A stretch of 64,000 nucleotides of DNA from Metridium senile. Lineage: Eukaryota; Cnidaria; Anthozoa; Actiniaria; Metridiidae. The notes beneath the pieces were generated by a model. The model was not told the origin of the DNA. It worked only from the letters and a program-made list of their open reading frames with translations, and made no database searches. Positions 20,996 to 34,047 of this stretch are shown one piece after another. The position numbers and the translations under genes are program-made. Position 1 is the stretch's first letter; each line of letters starts with the position of its first letter. The stretch is taken from contig OX459099.1 in the NCBI GenBank assembly GCA_949775045.1, positions 6,035,937 to 6,099,936 on the forward strand, given 5' to 3'.

Positions 20996-21755
20996 GTCTC
21001 GGTGTTTCGTTTAATCCACAACAAGCGGGGAACTAGAGACTATAACATAGACTAGTGTTAAGCAAAGCTTATGTAAGTGCTGCCAATATTGATAAATTTT
21101 GTTTGTAATATAGTACAATTGAACCATGATGTGTTTTTTAGGAGTGGGGGAGGGCCGGAGGATTCACAAAGAGCATTTGTTAAAAAAATGTCAGGAGGAG
21201 CCAACTGTTCTTATAAGAGTAAGTTCCTGGGAATTAAATTCTGTAAATTCTGTACCTTGATTATTCTACGCTCTCACGTTTTTCATTATATACTTCCTGT
21301 CATTCTGAAATTACCTGAAGTAGCCCCGTTTCTCGTACCAATCTCAAACACTGATGTTTTGTTTATAATTATAAAACAACACTTAAACAACCATTTTTGT
21401 TGTTGTTTTTTTCTTTTCTTTTTTTGGTTCTAAAAAAAATATTTTCTTGGGAAACATTCTTGGGCCAACCCAAACGTTTCCTGGGACTCAAATTGACTCA
21501 TATCTGGCTGGGATGTAAGAACAGTTATAATTGTCCCAGCTGACCGTTGGCTCCTCCTGAAATATTGTTGACCCCCCTGGCTGAAGTTGTGTAATTTATT
21601 TTTATGTATATAATAGAACGGCAAATGCAGTCGAACCATGAAATAGAATCAAACAAAGTACAAAGGAATAAAAACACAGAGTTGCTTGTAGGTTGACGAT
21701 TTTCGATTGATGATAACTGTATTAGATTTTTGTCAAACTTTCGTTTTTTCAGTCA
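20996..21755. other. intergenic, no gene recognised
   Basis: AT-rich; holds a weak inverted match between GAGGAGCCAACTG near 21195 and its imperfect complement near 21545, suggesting an old decayed element. Confidence 0.45.
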
Positions 21756-21764
21756 TCCCGATGG

Positions 21765-21865
21765 TACCCTGCGAGCAGAGGTTTCTTTCTCTTACCTAGA
21801 ACGACGAGAAAAGTAACTTTTCTCGTCGTTCTAGGTAAGAGAAAGAAACCTCTGCTCGCAGGGTA
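21765..21865. mobile_element. perfect 101-bp palindromic MITE with 9-bp target duplication
   Basis: Two 50-base arms are exactly complementary around one central base. Termini are TACCCTGCGAGCAGAG. The 9-bp direct repeat TCCCGATGG flanks it (21756-21764 and 21866-21874). The same termini end the larger element at 54730-55265. A 9-bp duplication with long arms fits the Mutator (MULE) superfamily. Confidence 0.9.
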
Positions 21866-22579
21866 TCCCGATGGCTCAGTGAATTGAAAGCTTGACAAAA
21901 ATATAATAAAATTGAAAGGTTCAAGTAATTTACAGTTTAATATTAAAAAACAAATATTGACTATGTTGTGACTAAGGGGCTGTTTACATGATGAAGAGCT
22001 ACCAGTTCTGTGCGAAAAATCCTTGCGTCTCAAGTACGGCATGTGATGCATAAACAGGTTAAAACAGGTTTGCACCAGTTTATCAGTAATTTTACTCAGC
22101 GAAGGAAGCTAACAGAATGATCGGATTGCCTTTTAAAATAGTTTAATTAAGAGTTTAACCCAATAACTTATCTTTATTTTATAGTTTGACATGATTTCAC
22201 AATACCAAATAACGATAAATAAGTTTCGGAGACTTTTAGCATAAAACTTGTTTAAACCGGTTCGTTTGGTTGTTGAATCCACAGGGATCCCCTTCGAGAT
22301 TGAGTTCAGAATTAGGTATGCTGCCGGCGCTCGCTCGCTGATGCTTGCTCGCTTGGCAGCAAAAACGTCAGCGTAGGATGCAAAAAAACATTGTTAATAT
22401 AAACCATCTTAACACAGGGTAATGATATTTAAATCTACAAGAACTGTTGTCATAGCTAGACGGATTTCTCAGAATTTTTCACATGATCTGTTATTATTCT
22501 TGACTTGAAATGTGTGATCACTGACAGTATACGTAAAAAGACTGATTTTCAACTTTAATTTCTACAAATGACTTTATTT

Positions 22580-24932
22580 CGAAATAACATATGGCAAATG
22601 AATAACAAATAAATAACAGATACTGATAACAAATAAAAATAAATAAATAGATAACAAATAAAGATAAACAAATAAAACAAAACAAAAACAAATAAATAAC
22701 AAATAAATGAATAATAAATAACAGATACAAAACAGATAAATAACAGATAAATAACATGTAAATAACAAATAAATAACAAATAAATAACAGATAAATAACA
22801 AATAAATGAATAATAAATAACAGATAAATAACAGATAAATAACAAATAAATAACAGATAAATAACAGATAAATAACAAATAAATAACAGATAAATAACAA
22901 ATAAATAACAGATAAATAACAGATAAATAACATGTAAATAACAAATAAATAACAAATAAATAACAGATAAATAACAAATAAATGAATAATAAATAACAGA
23001 TAAATAACAGATAAATGAATAATAAATAACAGATAAATAACAGATAAATAACAAATAAATGAATAATAAATAACAGATAAATAACAAATAAATGAATAAT
23101 AAATAACAGATAAATAACATGTAAATAACAAATAAATAACAAATAAATAACAGATAAATAACAAATAAATAACAAATAAATAACAAATAAATGAATAATA
23201 AATAACAAATAAATAACAGATAAATAACAGATAAATAACAGATAAATAACAGATAAATAACAGATAAATAACAAATAAATAACAAATAAATAACAGATAA
23301 ATGAATAATAAATAACAAATAAATAACAGATCAATAACAGATCAATAACAGATAAATAGAGTAAACGCACTTAATCCGTGAAGAATAAATAGTACAAAAT
23401 TGGTGCTAAAATATGCTAATTCCTTTGTTATCTATTGTCTCGTCAACACTATTTACTAGTAATTAGTAATATTTGTTTCACGGATTTAGTGCGTCTACTC
23501 TAACAAATAAATAACAAATAAATAACAAATAAATAATAAATAAATAACAAATAAACATAACAAATAAATAACAAATAAATAAATAATAAATAACAAATGA
23601 ATAACAAATAAATAACAGATAAATAACAGATAAATAACAGATAAATAACAGATAAATAACAGATAAATAACAAATAAATAACAGATAAATAACAAATAAA
23701 TAACAGATAAATAACAAATAAATAACAAATAAATAACAAATAAATAACAAATAAATAACAGATAAATAACAAATAAATAACAAATAAATAACATGTAAAT
23801 AACAGATAAATAACAAATAAATAACAAATAAATAACAAATAAATAACAGATAAATAACAGATAAATAACAAATAAATAACAAATAAATAACATGTAAATA
23901 ACAGATAAATAACAAATAAATAACAAATAAATAACATGTAAATAACAGATAAATAACAGATAAATAACAGATAAATAACAGATAAATAACAAATAAATAA
24001 CAGATAAATAACAGATAAATAACAAATGAATAACAGATAAATAACAAATAAATAACAGATAAATAACATGTAAATAACAGATAAATAACAAATAAATAAC
24101 AGATAAATAACAGATAAATAACATGTAAATAACAAATAAATAACAGATAAATAACAGATAAATAACAGATAAATAACAAATAAATAACAAATAAATAACA
24201 GATAAATAACAGATAAATAACAAATAAATAACATATAAATAACAGATAAATAACAGATAAATAACAAATAAATAACAAATAAATAACAGATAAATAACAG
24301 ATAAATAACAGATAAATAACAAATAAATAACAAATAAATAACAGATAAATAACAGATAAATAACAAATAAATAACAGATAAATAACAGATAAATAACAGA
24401 TAAATAACAAATAAATAACAAATAAATAACAGATAAATAACAGATAAATAACAAATAAATAACATATAAATAACAAATAAATAACAAATAAATAACAGAT
24501 AAATAACAGATAAATAACAGATAAATAACAGATAAATAACAGATAAATAACAGATAAATAACAGATAAATAACAAATGAATAACAAATAAATAACAGATA
24601 AATAACAGATAAATAACAGATAAATAACAAATAAATAACATGTAAATAACAGATAAATAACAGATAAATAACAGATAAATAACAGATAAATAACAGATAA
24701 ATAACAGATAAATAACAGATAAATAACAAATAAATAACAAATAAATAACAGATAAATAACAGATAAATAACAGATAAATAACAAATAAAATAACATATAA
24801 ATAACAAATAAAATAAATAAATAACAGATAAATAACAAATAAAATAAATAAATAACAAATAAATAATGAATAGATAACAAATAAAATAAATAGATAACTG
24901 CTAAATAATAAATAAATAGCAGATCCATAACA
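22580..24932 (-). repeat. 2.3-kb array of a 12-bp repeat (AAATAACAGATA / AAATAACAAATA)
   Basis: About 190 copies of a 12-bp unit that alternates between CAGATA, CAAATA and rarer CATGTA variants, split at 23359-23500 by an inserted MITE. Minus-strand frames of up to 477 codons repeating YLLFICYLSVI arise because the period is divisible by three and the unit has no stop on that strand. They are not genes. Confidence 0.97.
23359..23500. mobile_element. TA-flanked MITE inserted in the 12-bp array
   Basis: 142 bp, arms GAGTAAACGCACTTAATCCGTG and imperfect complement, TA on both sides. Subterminal CCGTGAA/TTTCACGG matches the other TA-flanked elements. Array sequence continues on both sides, so the insertion is younger than at least part of the array. 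Confidence 0.9.
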
Positions 24933-25706
24933 AAAAGAAATTATGAAATTAACTCGTCAATAAACGTGTTTTAAGGTTTTGTTTCCTATACAATAAGATA
25001 ATCAGTATAGCTCAGTTTTACCATGACAATGAACACAACTCCCAACAGAAGCAGCTGCTTCGTTGAGCTATGTAAACACAATCCATCGCTCGCAAAGGAC
25101 TACTGGGTAAAAACATAGCCGCCATATTTGGCAACCATGAAATAAAACCAAAACAGTTGTTCAATAATAGTTTATCATCAGAAGTTCATAACGGTAAGAT
25201 CGTGGTTTTGAACTTCTGTTTATCATACATACATTACAACTTTACTAAATTGTCATTGTTATCAGTTACTATACTAGAAATCATTTGATATTCATAGATG
25301 TGGTGTTTTCACCCACCACTTAATTCACTATATTAAATGCCATAGCGATATTCTTAAGTATTCTTTAAAGAGAATTACACAATCTGAATAATAAAGGAAA
25401 GATTCGTAAAGCACTTTGGTGCTTGGAGACGACAATGACGACATCATACTCATCCGGGCATTATTCTCTGACGTCCAAAAATGGAGACAAAGGCCTTACT
25501 CGGACAAACGAACAAACTTTTATTTAACTTTCAGCAGACTATTTTTAATGCCGATCGAAGCAAATCCTTGTTTAATCACGTTGTTATTCTAATTTCAGCA
25601 GGAAATGATAAGATCGGTTCATATATTGCTCAACACGGTAAAACTGAACACAATGTTTGTCCGAGTCTTGGAGCTATTTTTAGTATTTATGCGCTGCGCT
25701 GTGATA
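24933..25706. other. intergenic, MITE fragment only
   Basis: 25137-25240 has an inverted pair around AGAAGTTCA/TGAACTTCT with CCATGAAATAAAACCAAAA, a decayed family D relative. No gene is supported. Confidence 0.5.
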
Positions 25707-25877
25707 GAGCGAAAGGCCTAATAGTTTCTATTTAGTGACTCAGAAACATCAAATACAAAAGGAAATAATACCTCATTACAACTTTACTTGTCTTTTATAG
25801 TAACTAACAGTCGCTAAATAAGAACTATTAGTTAGTAACTATTTTGTTTTTAATTCATGGTTCTAGTGCTTTCGCTC
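25707..25877. mobile_element. TA-flanked MITE, family D, shortened copy
   Basis: 171 bp, GAGCGAAAG at the left and CTTTCGCTC at the right. It contains the same AGAAACATCAAATACAAAAGG interior as the 14682 and 36731 copies. It directly abuts the next element and shares a single TA with it. Confidence 0.82.
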
Positions 25878-25879
25878 TA

Positions 25880-26021
25880 GAGTGCAAATAATATACCCGT
25901 GAAATGGTTAGCAGACTATTTGGTGCAATTTTATGCTAACTCCATTGTTCTCTATTGTATGCTTATAGCACTATTTTGTACTAATTAGACTACTTGTTTC
26001 ACGGGTATATTATTTGCACTC
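25880..26021. mobile_element. TA-flanked MITE (GAGTGCAAATAATATACCCG ends)
   Basis: 142 bp with about 30-bp inverted repeats, CCCGTGAAA subterminal, TA at 25878-25879 and 26022-26023. Same length and layout as the 23359 element. Confidence 0.9.
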
Positions 26022-26024
26022 TAT

Positions 26025-26156
26025 GGGGCTGTTTATATGAAGGCGAGTTGTCTCTGCTAGCCGGGATAACTCTATTGTTTTGAGTTCCCCGAGGAATACA
26101 AAACAAAAGAGTTATCCCGGCTAGCAGGGACAACTCGTTTTCATATAAACAGCCCC
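26025..26156. mobile_element. palindromic MITE (GGGGCTGTTTATATGA ends)
   Basis: 132 bp hairpin-forming element, arms of about 50 bp (GGGGCTGTTTATATGA, then GAGTTGTCYCTGCTAGCCGGG). TAT on both sides may be the duplication. A fragment of the same terminus (GGGGCTGTTTACATGA) is at 21977. Confidence 0.85.
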
Positions 26157-26159
26157 TAT

Positions 26160-29100
26160 GTGAACAACGGCTAGTGCAAAGTACAAACTGGAGAGATACA
26201 AGGAGAAGATCACAGGAATAGCCCGGGGGCCACCCCTACCACTTGCAAAAAGGGTGTCCCCCACCCGGGGGAAATAGTTTCTTAAAACAAATAAATAAAA
26301 AAAAAGGGTTACCTTTTTCTTTTTTCGATGTCTTCTCTCTTTCAACCATGTTATTAGCGTTAATTTTTCTCTTTCCATTTTAGCCATGGGTAACACTAGT
26401 TCTCAGGACTTGCAGACTTCAATATCGCAATATATTTGGCAGTAAAACGAGTATTGGGATTCCTGTGCGCGAATCCATGTGGGATAGGTAATTGAATCAA
26501 GATCAACTTACGCATGCGTAGTCAGGATACTTGCTGCGGGCAGATAAAAAGGATAGCACAGGAAGGAAGGGAATGGCTGCAGCGTGAGCGAGCTGGAAAC
26601 ATTTAATTTTGTGTATTCTCTGTATCCTTCCAAATACTTTACTTCTAAATTAACGACTCGCGCATATTTTCATTTGGATAGTGGAATAATACAGAGCTGT
26701 ACACACAAAAAAACGATCAGAGATGTACTTTGATATCTTGTGTCACTGGTAGCCATAACAACATCTTTAATCACTAATCACTATTGGTAACAATTGATAT
26801 TTGTCTAATGTATCTGTATTTCACTTATACACCGCATTTCAATTCACTATTGGAAACCGTTAAACGTTAAACCGGTAAACTGCATGCAGGTATAACTGAT
26901 TGATTTACATTATTACTTTGCATCAGTACTTTTTCATAGTCCAAGCAATTAATGATGGTGGATTGTAATTATTGCCCTATATGCTGAGCGATCACCTGCG
27001 CCGCGGTTCGAATGACGACGTTGGCGTAAGTTTTCCGTGCCTCGTTATCCATTACGACAACGGTTGCTAGCAACAATTGATCGAAGAGGAAACACTGAGT
27101 ACTGTATTGACTTCCATTAGCAAATGGTATAATAAACGCGGATATACGATCGCCGCGCATGCACAATATAAGTTACGGACATGGGGAAGTGCTTCTCTCA
27201 CATGAGGTATTGTAGTTTGTTGAGAGGTTAATGAGCAGCTTCGATGGCTTTGATTACTTAAAGATAAGATAAGACAAACGAAAAGAAGCAGGATTTGTCA
27301 ACTTTGACTGAACAACGACATCACCATCGTCGTTGATAAAAAGTAAGTAATCTTTGCTTGTTATTTTAACTCCAGAAATTAGTTTTAAATTAGTTTTAAT
27401 TCAATTTTATTACAAAAAATATATTGGGTTTTGAATAAACTGAAGTGATTGCTAAAAATCGTTTTCTTTTTAACGTTGAAAAAGTTGTTTTTCGATAAGC
27501 TTTCATTTTTATACCCAAAACCATTATGAATAATGATGGCCATTATGGCTTTAAGAACTCCCTTTTTAAGGTTTCGCAACTAGAATTAACATTAAAGGTT
27601 CCCGGAGCGCTCAAAATCATAACACAAATTATTACTATTATTACTATTATCGTTAAACTACTTCAGTTTTAATATTCGCTATAAACATAATGATAAAAGT
27701 CTATATTTTTACACTTAAAGATACTGTGCTTTTGAGTGAAACGCAAATATATTTGCTTTCGCAGTTTTAATTTAAATTAATTGAATTTACAGTTTTTAGC
27801 GCGCATTTCGCTAGCCTCAATTTTTGATCTAATATTTCTTCTCCTCCGTTGAGTTTGTATTCGGATGTTTTAGGATACGATAATTTGAATAATTCTTAAT
27901 CCATCAATCGCTGGTGTTTGAAGGTTTTTAATAATCAGTAGAATTCTAAATATAATTCAATGTGGTTTTTTTTTCGTTGTTGCTTTTCAAGAAAAGATCC
28001 TCTTTGCAGCATTTTACACAATGGACATGACACTTACACAACAAAAAGAGTTTCAAGATTGTTCTTAGGATATATTTTAGGATAATTTTTCAGAATTATT
28101 TATTCGGCTATTACACGAATTACATGATAAAAAATATCTTTGCCCTTGGCGGGGCTATCTCTATTTCGCTCACACACAGAAACATTTCTATTCATTATTC
28201 GACTATTACTGAGTTTTGCTGACATAATTGAAGATAGAATGACTTCATTAATGAGATTTCGTTCGATTATGAATATTGAGTTCAAACTTGACTCGCTAAA
28301 AGGCGCAAACATGCTTCACGAAAGTTAAGTGCATTTTCGCAGCTCCTTTGGTTTGATCACGTATAAATCTTCTCGAAAAATTATCCAAAGAAATTCGCGC
28401 AAAAACAACTTTTAAAAGTATTTTTGATAGATTATTTTTATTATTCCTTCCATTACTCTCTTAACTTCTTCCATTCAAATCTATCTACTGCATATTGACT
28501 GTCCAGTCACCGTATCAATGAGGAAGACATATCTGTCGCTTGTGGCAATATAGAGCAGCCTTATGAAACCAGTATTTATTGCGTTGTCATGTCTTGAGTG
28601 AGTGATTGATCATTTCACGGTCAACTCGATTGGCTTTTAGTAGTTACGTGCTGATAAAACTATAACAACAGAGTACTAGTGTTTCTACTTAGGTAAAGAT
28701 ACTCGGTGTTTTATCACCTATACTGAATACTGCTGGTATGTCATTAAAAATAATAAAAAAAATAGTTAATGTTCCGTATTTTTCTCACCTTTAATCGACT
28801 GAATATTGATAAAATATCATCAATAAAAAAAATAGTTAATGTTCCGTTTTTTCCCTCATCTTTATAATCTAGTGAATATTGCTGGTGTATCATTAATAAA
28901 AAAAATAGTTAATGTTCCGTTTTTTCCCTCATCTTTATAATCTAGTGAATATTGCTGGTGTATCATTAATAAAAAAAATAGTTAATTTTTCGTTTTTTCT
29001 CACCTATAATCGACTGAATAGTGATAAAAGTATCATTAATAAAAGAATTAATTAATGTTCAAATAAACCTTTATGTATGAAAGCACAATGATTATCCGAA

Positions 29101-30085
29101 ACTTATATATATCCATATCTAGGACCCTTTGACGCTTTACAATAATAGAATAGGGAAAACTTAATACTGAAAAAAAGATTGTATGAAATAAAATTTACTT
29201 ATAATATATATATATATTTATATAAAAAGCCTAAGTAGTACTGAGAAAGTCACTTCTTTAGTATAAATACACAAGTGCATGATGATAGAAAATCGCGCGA
29301 GGTGATTGGTCTAGATATTCACACTATTTCTAGATGATCACCTACAGCGTTTCAAGCGCTTTTAGAAATAACAAATGAACAATTTTTGCTTCAAAAAGAA
29401 GCTGGCTATTTTTTTTCTTTTTGAAACAACCACTTGTGTATTAAACTAAGACAATTATCCAGTGAATATCAGTGAATTATAACCTTGACTTTGTCCCCGT
29501 CATAATTTGCAAATATTCACTTCGCCTTCGGCGAATATTTGTTGAATAATGAATGAAAAGCCAGTTTGACGACGATAAATTTAGCAAAACTGATATCATC
29601 ATTAAAAAAATATATCAAGCTGATCAGATAATTACATGAAAATCTGTTTGGTGTTTATGCTTGACTCCGGACGTAAAGACGATTGATTATGAGGCGATTG
29701 AAGCCGCCCTAAAGAGATCGAAGCCGATCACATATCGGCATTTGTATATCCCAAACAATCAATCAAAACTGTTCATTCGAAGGGTAAAATTCATGAACTC
29801 TTTAACCACATATATTACATTCTAGATATATGTTTTTAATCTTTTTCAATTTTTTTTCGGGCTACTATAATTGCAATTACATTAATTGCTTTATATTCCA
29901 GGCCGCGACGATCACACTCATACTATATATACACAATTACACAATATTACATTCTCTCTTAATTTACACCTTTTGAGAGAGAGAAAAAGAAATTGGACCA
30001 ATTTCGGCTCATATAACGCCATTTGTTTTGCTCGTTGATTATGAGAAAATGTGTACGATTATTAAAAGCAGCACTGAAGAGCCGC
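26160..30085. other. AT-rich intergenic sequence, no gene recognised
   Basis: Only short frames. A roughly 85-bp block with AAAATAGTTAATGTTCCG recurs about four times at 28740-29050 as an imperfect tandem repeat. Nothing else is supported. Confidence 0.55.
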
Positions 30086-30087
30086 AT

Positions 30088-30276
<189 letters not shown>

Positions 30277-30927
30277 ACTGCTGTGGGAAGAACACTGGGA
30301 ATGGTAACTGCTGTCACATATGCTACAGGAAGAAACATTCTTAAGAACTGCATTGAGAAACACTGATATTGTAGCAATTAATTGTCTATTTGATTATCCT
30401 TTGATTGGTTTATGTTTTTTAATACATGATTAAAAAAGGTAAAATCATTTTTGTAAATTTTTTTTTTTCAATTTCAATATCCATCAATCCATCTATGTAT
30501 TCACTATAGTTTTACTCATTTATACAGTCATTCAGTCAGCCAAGCCAGTCAGTCAATAACTCACTCATTCCTTCATCCATCCATTTATTCTTCCATTTAT
30601 TTATTCGTTTCATTTATCCATCCTTCCATTATCGCATGTATAACCTGAACAATCTATATATTGTCTGAGGGAAATAACTGCTGCAAAAGCCTTCTGGTTT
30701 GTAGATCTAATCTAATTTTTCTTTTCAAAAAAGCGAAGGGAGAGGGCCCTGGGAACGAGGTTGGCCTTGTACTTGGTGTAAAGCATTAGATGGAATTCAA
30801 ATCATATTTTACTATACCTTATTTTAATACTGAGTTGTAAAATGTATATTGTTGGCGAAATGATTTCAACTCAATTCAATTCAAAAGAAATACTAGCAGA
30901 AAACGAGCAAAACAATACACAAGCTAA

Positions 30928-31140
30928 AGGCCCGAGCAAACGGTTTCAACATTTGCCTCAACATCCGTTCGATTTTGTTGAATGGCAATGTTTAAACGGT
31001 TTTAAACTCCTTCAACATTGTTGAAACGTGTTGAATCGATGTTGAATTGATGTTGAAAGATTTTAAAAGCGTTTAAACATTGCCATTCAACAAAATCGAA
31101 CGGATGTTGAAGCAAATGTTAAAACCGTTTGCCCGGGCCT
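30928..31140. mobile_element. PIF/Harbinger-like MITE (GGCCCGGGCAAACGG ends), copy 2
   Basis: 213 bp, arms starting AGGCCCGAGCAAACGG and ending in the complement, with TAA at 30925-30927 and 31141-31143. Interior matches the copy at 15538-15754. Confidence 0.9.
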
Positions 31141-31143
31141 TAA

Positions 31144-31950
31144 TAATGTATAATAAGGAATCCTGTTTACGTCACAGAGATGGCCGCCATCACATGACGT
31201 CACTGATTAGGTCATCCTCTTAATTGTTCATAATTCCAGCTGATTGCATTCATTCATATAATTATTGACTAAAATTGATTGGTTAATACTTTAGTATTTG
31301 TTCATTTAATTTTAGACTCACTTCATTATTTATTTTTTTTGTTCATTTGTCAATAAGTTGATTGGTCATTGACTACAGCATTGCTTCCTTCCTTCCACTA
31401 GTGCTCATTTAGTCAAATTTGCTTATTCAACCATTTATTTCATTGTTCATTTATTCTAAATATATATATTCAGTTAATCGGTGTGTATGATATTCAAATG
31501 CAATTATCTCGATAGGCTATATTTTACTCAGTCAATTTCTCATTAGAAAATTATTATATACATCTATCTAATAAAGCATTTATCAATCCATATATCCATC
31601 CAATTATTCGCAAATCCATCTATCTATCTAGAGGGATTCATTCATTTATCCATCTCTTCATCAATTAATCCATTCCGTACATCCGTTCATCTTTTATTTG
31701 TCTATTCGTGACATTTTTCATTCATTCATCCATTTTTTCATTCATGTATTTATTCATTCATATTTTCGTTGATTTATCCATTTTTCTATTCTCATCCATT
31801 CATTCAACAACCCATTTCTCCATCTTTCAATCTATTCTAGTTCATGTTATTCAATCTCGATCAGTGCTAAATATATCTTCTCAACGGAAAACTATTGTAG
31901 CGAACTTCCGACGAAATCTACTTCCCATAACATGAAAACAAACTATATGT
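31144..31950. other. intergenic with degenerate CATT-type simple sequence
   Basis: Scattered TTCATTCAT and CCATCCAT runs from 31230 to 31830 resemble the 20-kb tract. No gene is supported. Confidence 0.5.
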
Positions 31951-31964
31951 TGGAGTACTAACGG

Positions 31965-32125
31965 ACATAACTAATTGCCATCTAGCGGAGGATATAATAC
32001 CCTAAAGAATTAATAAGAATTTTGTGAAAAGTATAAAAAAAACTTCAAACTAATTGCCATCTAGCGGAGGATATAATACCCTAAAGAATTAATAAGAATT
32101 TTGTGAAAAGTATAAAAAAAAACGC
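31965..32125 (+). repeat. tandem duplication, about 76-bp unit
   Basis: Two nearly identical copies of a unit starting CTAATTGCCATCTAGCGGAGG and ending in a run of A. The A-run at the end of each copy might mark a duplicated polyadenylated insertion. Confidence 0.85.
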
Positions 32126-32152
32126 CTCATCTATACACAGAAAATTCCAAGC

Positions 32153-32439
32153 TTAGAGCCGATTTCGTATGCCTATGAAAAGCTCACGGCTCGAGCGCAG
32201 ATTGAATCAGTGTAGTGTGCTTATATGAATACAAAATGTAGTGTGGAGTGTGTGTGAGAGACAGCAGGCCCCCACTAACTATAGCTAAAAACATAGCCTG
32301 CTTTAACAAATAAAACATTAAAAAAAAAAACATTTAAAAAGCACGACAAAGTAAAATCAAAATTCTAGAAACACCATTGTCGCGGCAAGGCACGCACACT
32401 GCACTGGACGGTTCACAGTCATACGAAAGCTACTCTAAA
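32153..32439. mobile_element. MITE with TTAGAGCMGATTTCGTATG termini
   Basis: Arms: TTAGAGCCGATTTCGTATG at the left and an imperfect complement (CATACGAAAGCTACTCTAA) at the right. A relative with TAAAGCAGATTTCATATG ends is at 60754-60882. No coding content; the short frame at 32377-32616 overlaps its end and is not supported. Confidence 0.7.
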
Positions 32440-33050
32440 CCTGCTAGTTTGTCGACGAAGCGTTTTCGGCTTGACATGAAAACAACAAACTATATTTTGA
32501 ACGTGATTAAGACTGTTGATAGCCACTTCACGGCGGTGGGCTTGTCGTGGTACAAAACAATCAGATCAATAATATTGAACACAAGGACGAACTACGTGGA
32601 ATACTTTAGAGGCTGAGGAAGCCATACAATAACAACAAGAATGTAATTGAAGTATTCTGCCGCCTTTTTCACGCCGCCTTTTATGTTGTTTGTTATATGT
32701 TTTTTGTATTTATTATTTATTTTTGAACTAAATCAAATAATAAAATAATAAAAAACAACAAACTTAAGAAAATAATAAAAAAAACACGCTTACAGACATG
32801 CGCTCTCTTGTCATCAACACTTCAATAGCCGTTGATCATCTGAAAATGGTTTGTTTGAGACCGATAGGAATTATATGGGAGTTCATTAAATTACAAATCT
32901 AGGGTATATGGTATAACGTGATGCCACCCCTTCAACACTAACCCACCCCTATCGCCCTTTGGAGTCTCTGAGTTCAGTTAATTATTGATGACATAGCATG
33001 TACTTGTTCTTATAGAATCTATCCATTTCAACTTATAATCACAGTGTCAA
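32440..33050. other. intergenic, no gene recognised
   Basis: AT-rich tract with AATAAAATAATAAAAA strings; nothing identifiable. Confidence 0.45.
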
Positions 33051-33680
33051 AAATAATTATCTACAGTCTTCCTAGTATAGGCCTCCTCCCTCCCTCCTCC
33101 CCGGCCCTCCCCGGCCCTCCCCCTTGGTAAAATATCGCCCTTTGAAGTCTCTGAGTTAGTTAGTTATTGATTACATAGCACTTTTACTTGTTCTAGAATC
33201 TATTCATTTTACTTTGGTAAAATGTCGCCCTTTGAAGCCTCTGAGTTAGTTAGTTAGTTATTGATTACATAGCACCTTGCTTGTTCTAGAATCTATTCAT
33301 TTTACTGACTAATGACCGTTATAATCATAGTGTGAAACACATCTACAGCCTTACCCTTTCCCCCTCCCCCATGGTAAAATATCGCCCTTTGTCTCTGAGT
33401 CTCTGAGTTAGTTAGTTAGTTATTGATTTCATTAACCCGTGAAACACACTTTAGCGTAAATTATATGCTTTATTACACTTTATTACACTTTAACTTTAAC
33501 TTTGTGTTTTATTATCATTTTTTCAATAGCACTATTACACATTAATACACTTAATTACTCTTTCCCTATTACACTTTGTTTCACGGGTTAATGAAAACCA
33601 CTCTAGCACCTTGCTTGTTCTAGAATCTATTCATTTTACTGACTAATAACCGTTATAATCATACTGTCAAACATGTCTTT
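32940..33680 (+). repeat. diverged minisatellite around TCGCCCTTTGAAGTCTCTGAGTTAG
   Basis: Four imperfect copies of a roughly 110-180-bp unit containing ATCGCCCTTTG, GAGTTAGTTAGTTATTGAT and CTTGTTCTAGAATCTATTCA, near 32950, 33133, 33222 and 33378. The last is interrupted by a MITE. Confidence 0.75.
33428..33604. mobile_element. MITE of the CCGTGAAA group, left end degraded
   Basis: Arms TTTCATTAACCCGTGAAACA and its exact complement, interior of TTACACTTTA strings, right end AACCACTC followed by TA. The left terminus no longer shows GAGTGG. It interrupts the last unit of the surrounding minisatellite. Confidence 0.78.
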
Positions 33681-34047
33681 CAAAACTGAGTGCTCCAAGG
33701 GGATTCGGAGATCAAAGAACAAAAGGGCAGAAAAAAACATCACGTCAACATAATATATCCTCAGTACTTTTATGTATGGTATAATGCAAATATTTGATTT
33801 GATTCAGTTTAAATATCGTGTCGGCCCTTTATTACTTCATATTAGTCTCATTTTTTAAATATTTTCTTGGAGAATTAGTAATCCTTTTATCCAATATAGC
33901 GAACTGTAATTTACCTTTTATCATGTATCTAATCTATTTGTTTATTTATTTATATTCTTTTTATCTTTCTTTTGTTCTCTTATTCTTGTACATAATTTCA
34001 TATATTTATTTGATGGCCGAATGTAAGATTAGCTTTTGCTAAATTGA

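Noticed and set aside
22518..24928. Minus-strand frames of 196-477 codons repeating YLLFICYLSVI
   Set aside because: They arise from the 12-bp repeat; all three frames are equally open and no splice or start context supports a protein.
25481..25735. 84-codon frame near 25.5 kb
   Set aside because: It ends inside a MITE, has no domain similarity and no splice context.
32377..32616. 79-codon frame overlapping a MITE end
   Set aside because: The start lies in transposon sequence and the composition is ordinary; no homologue is recognisable.
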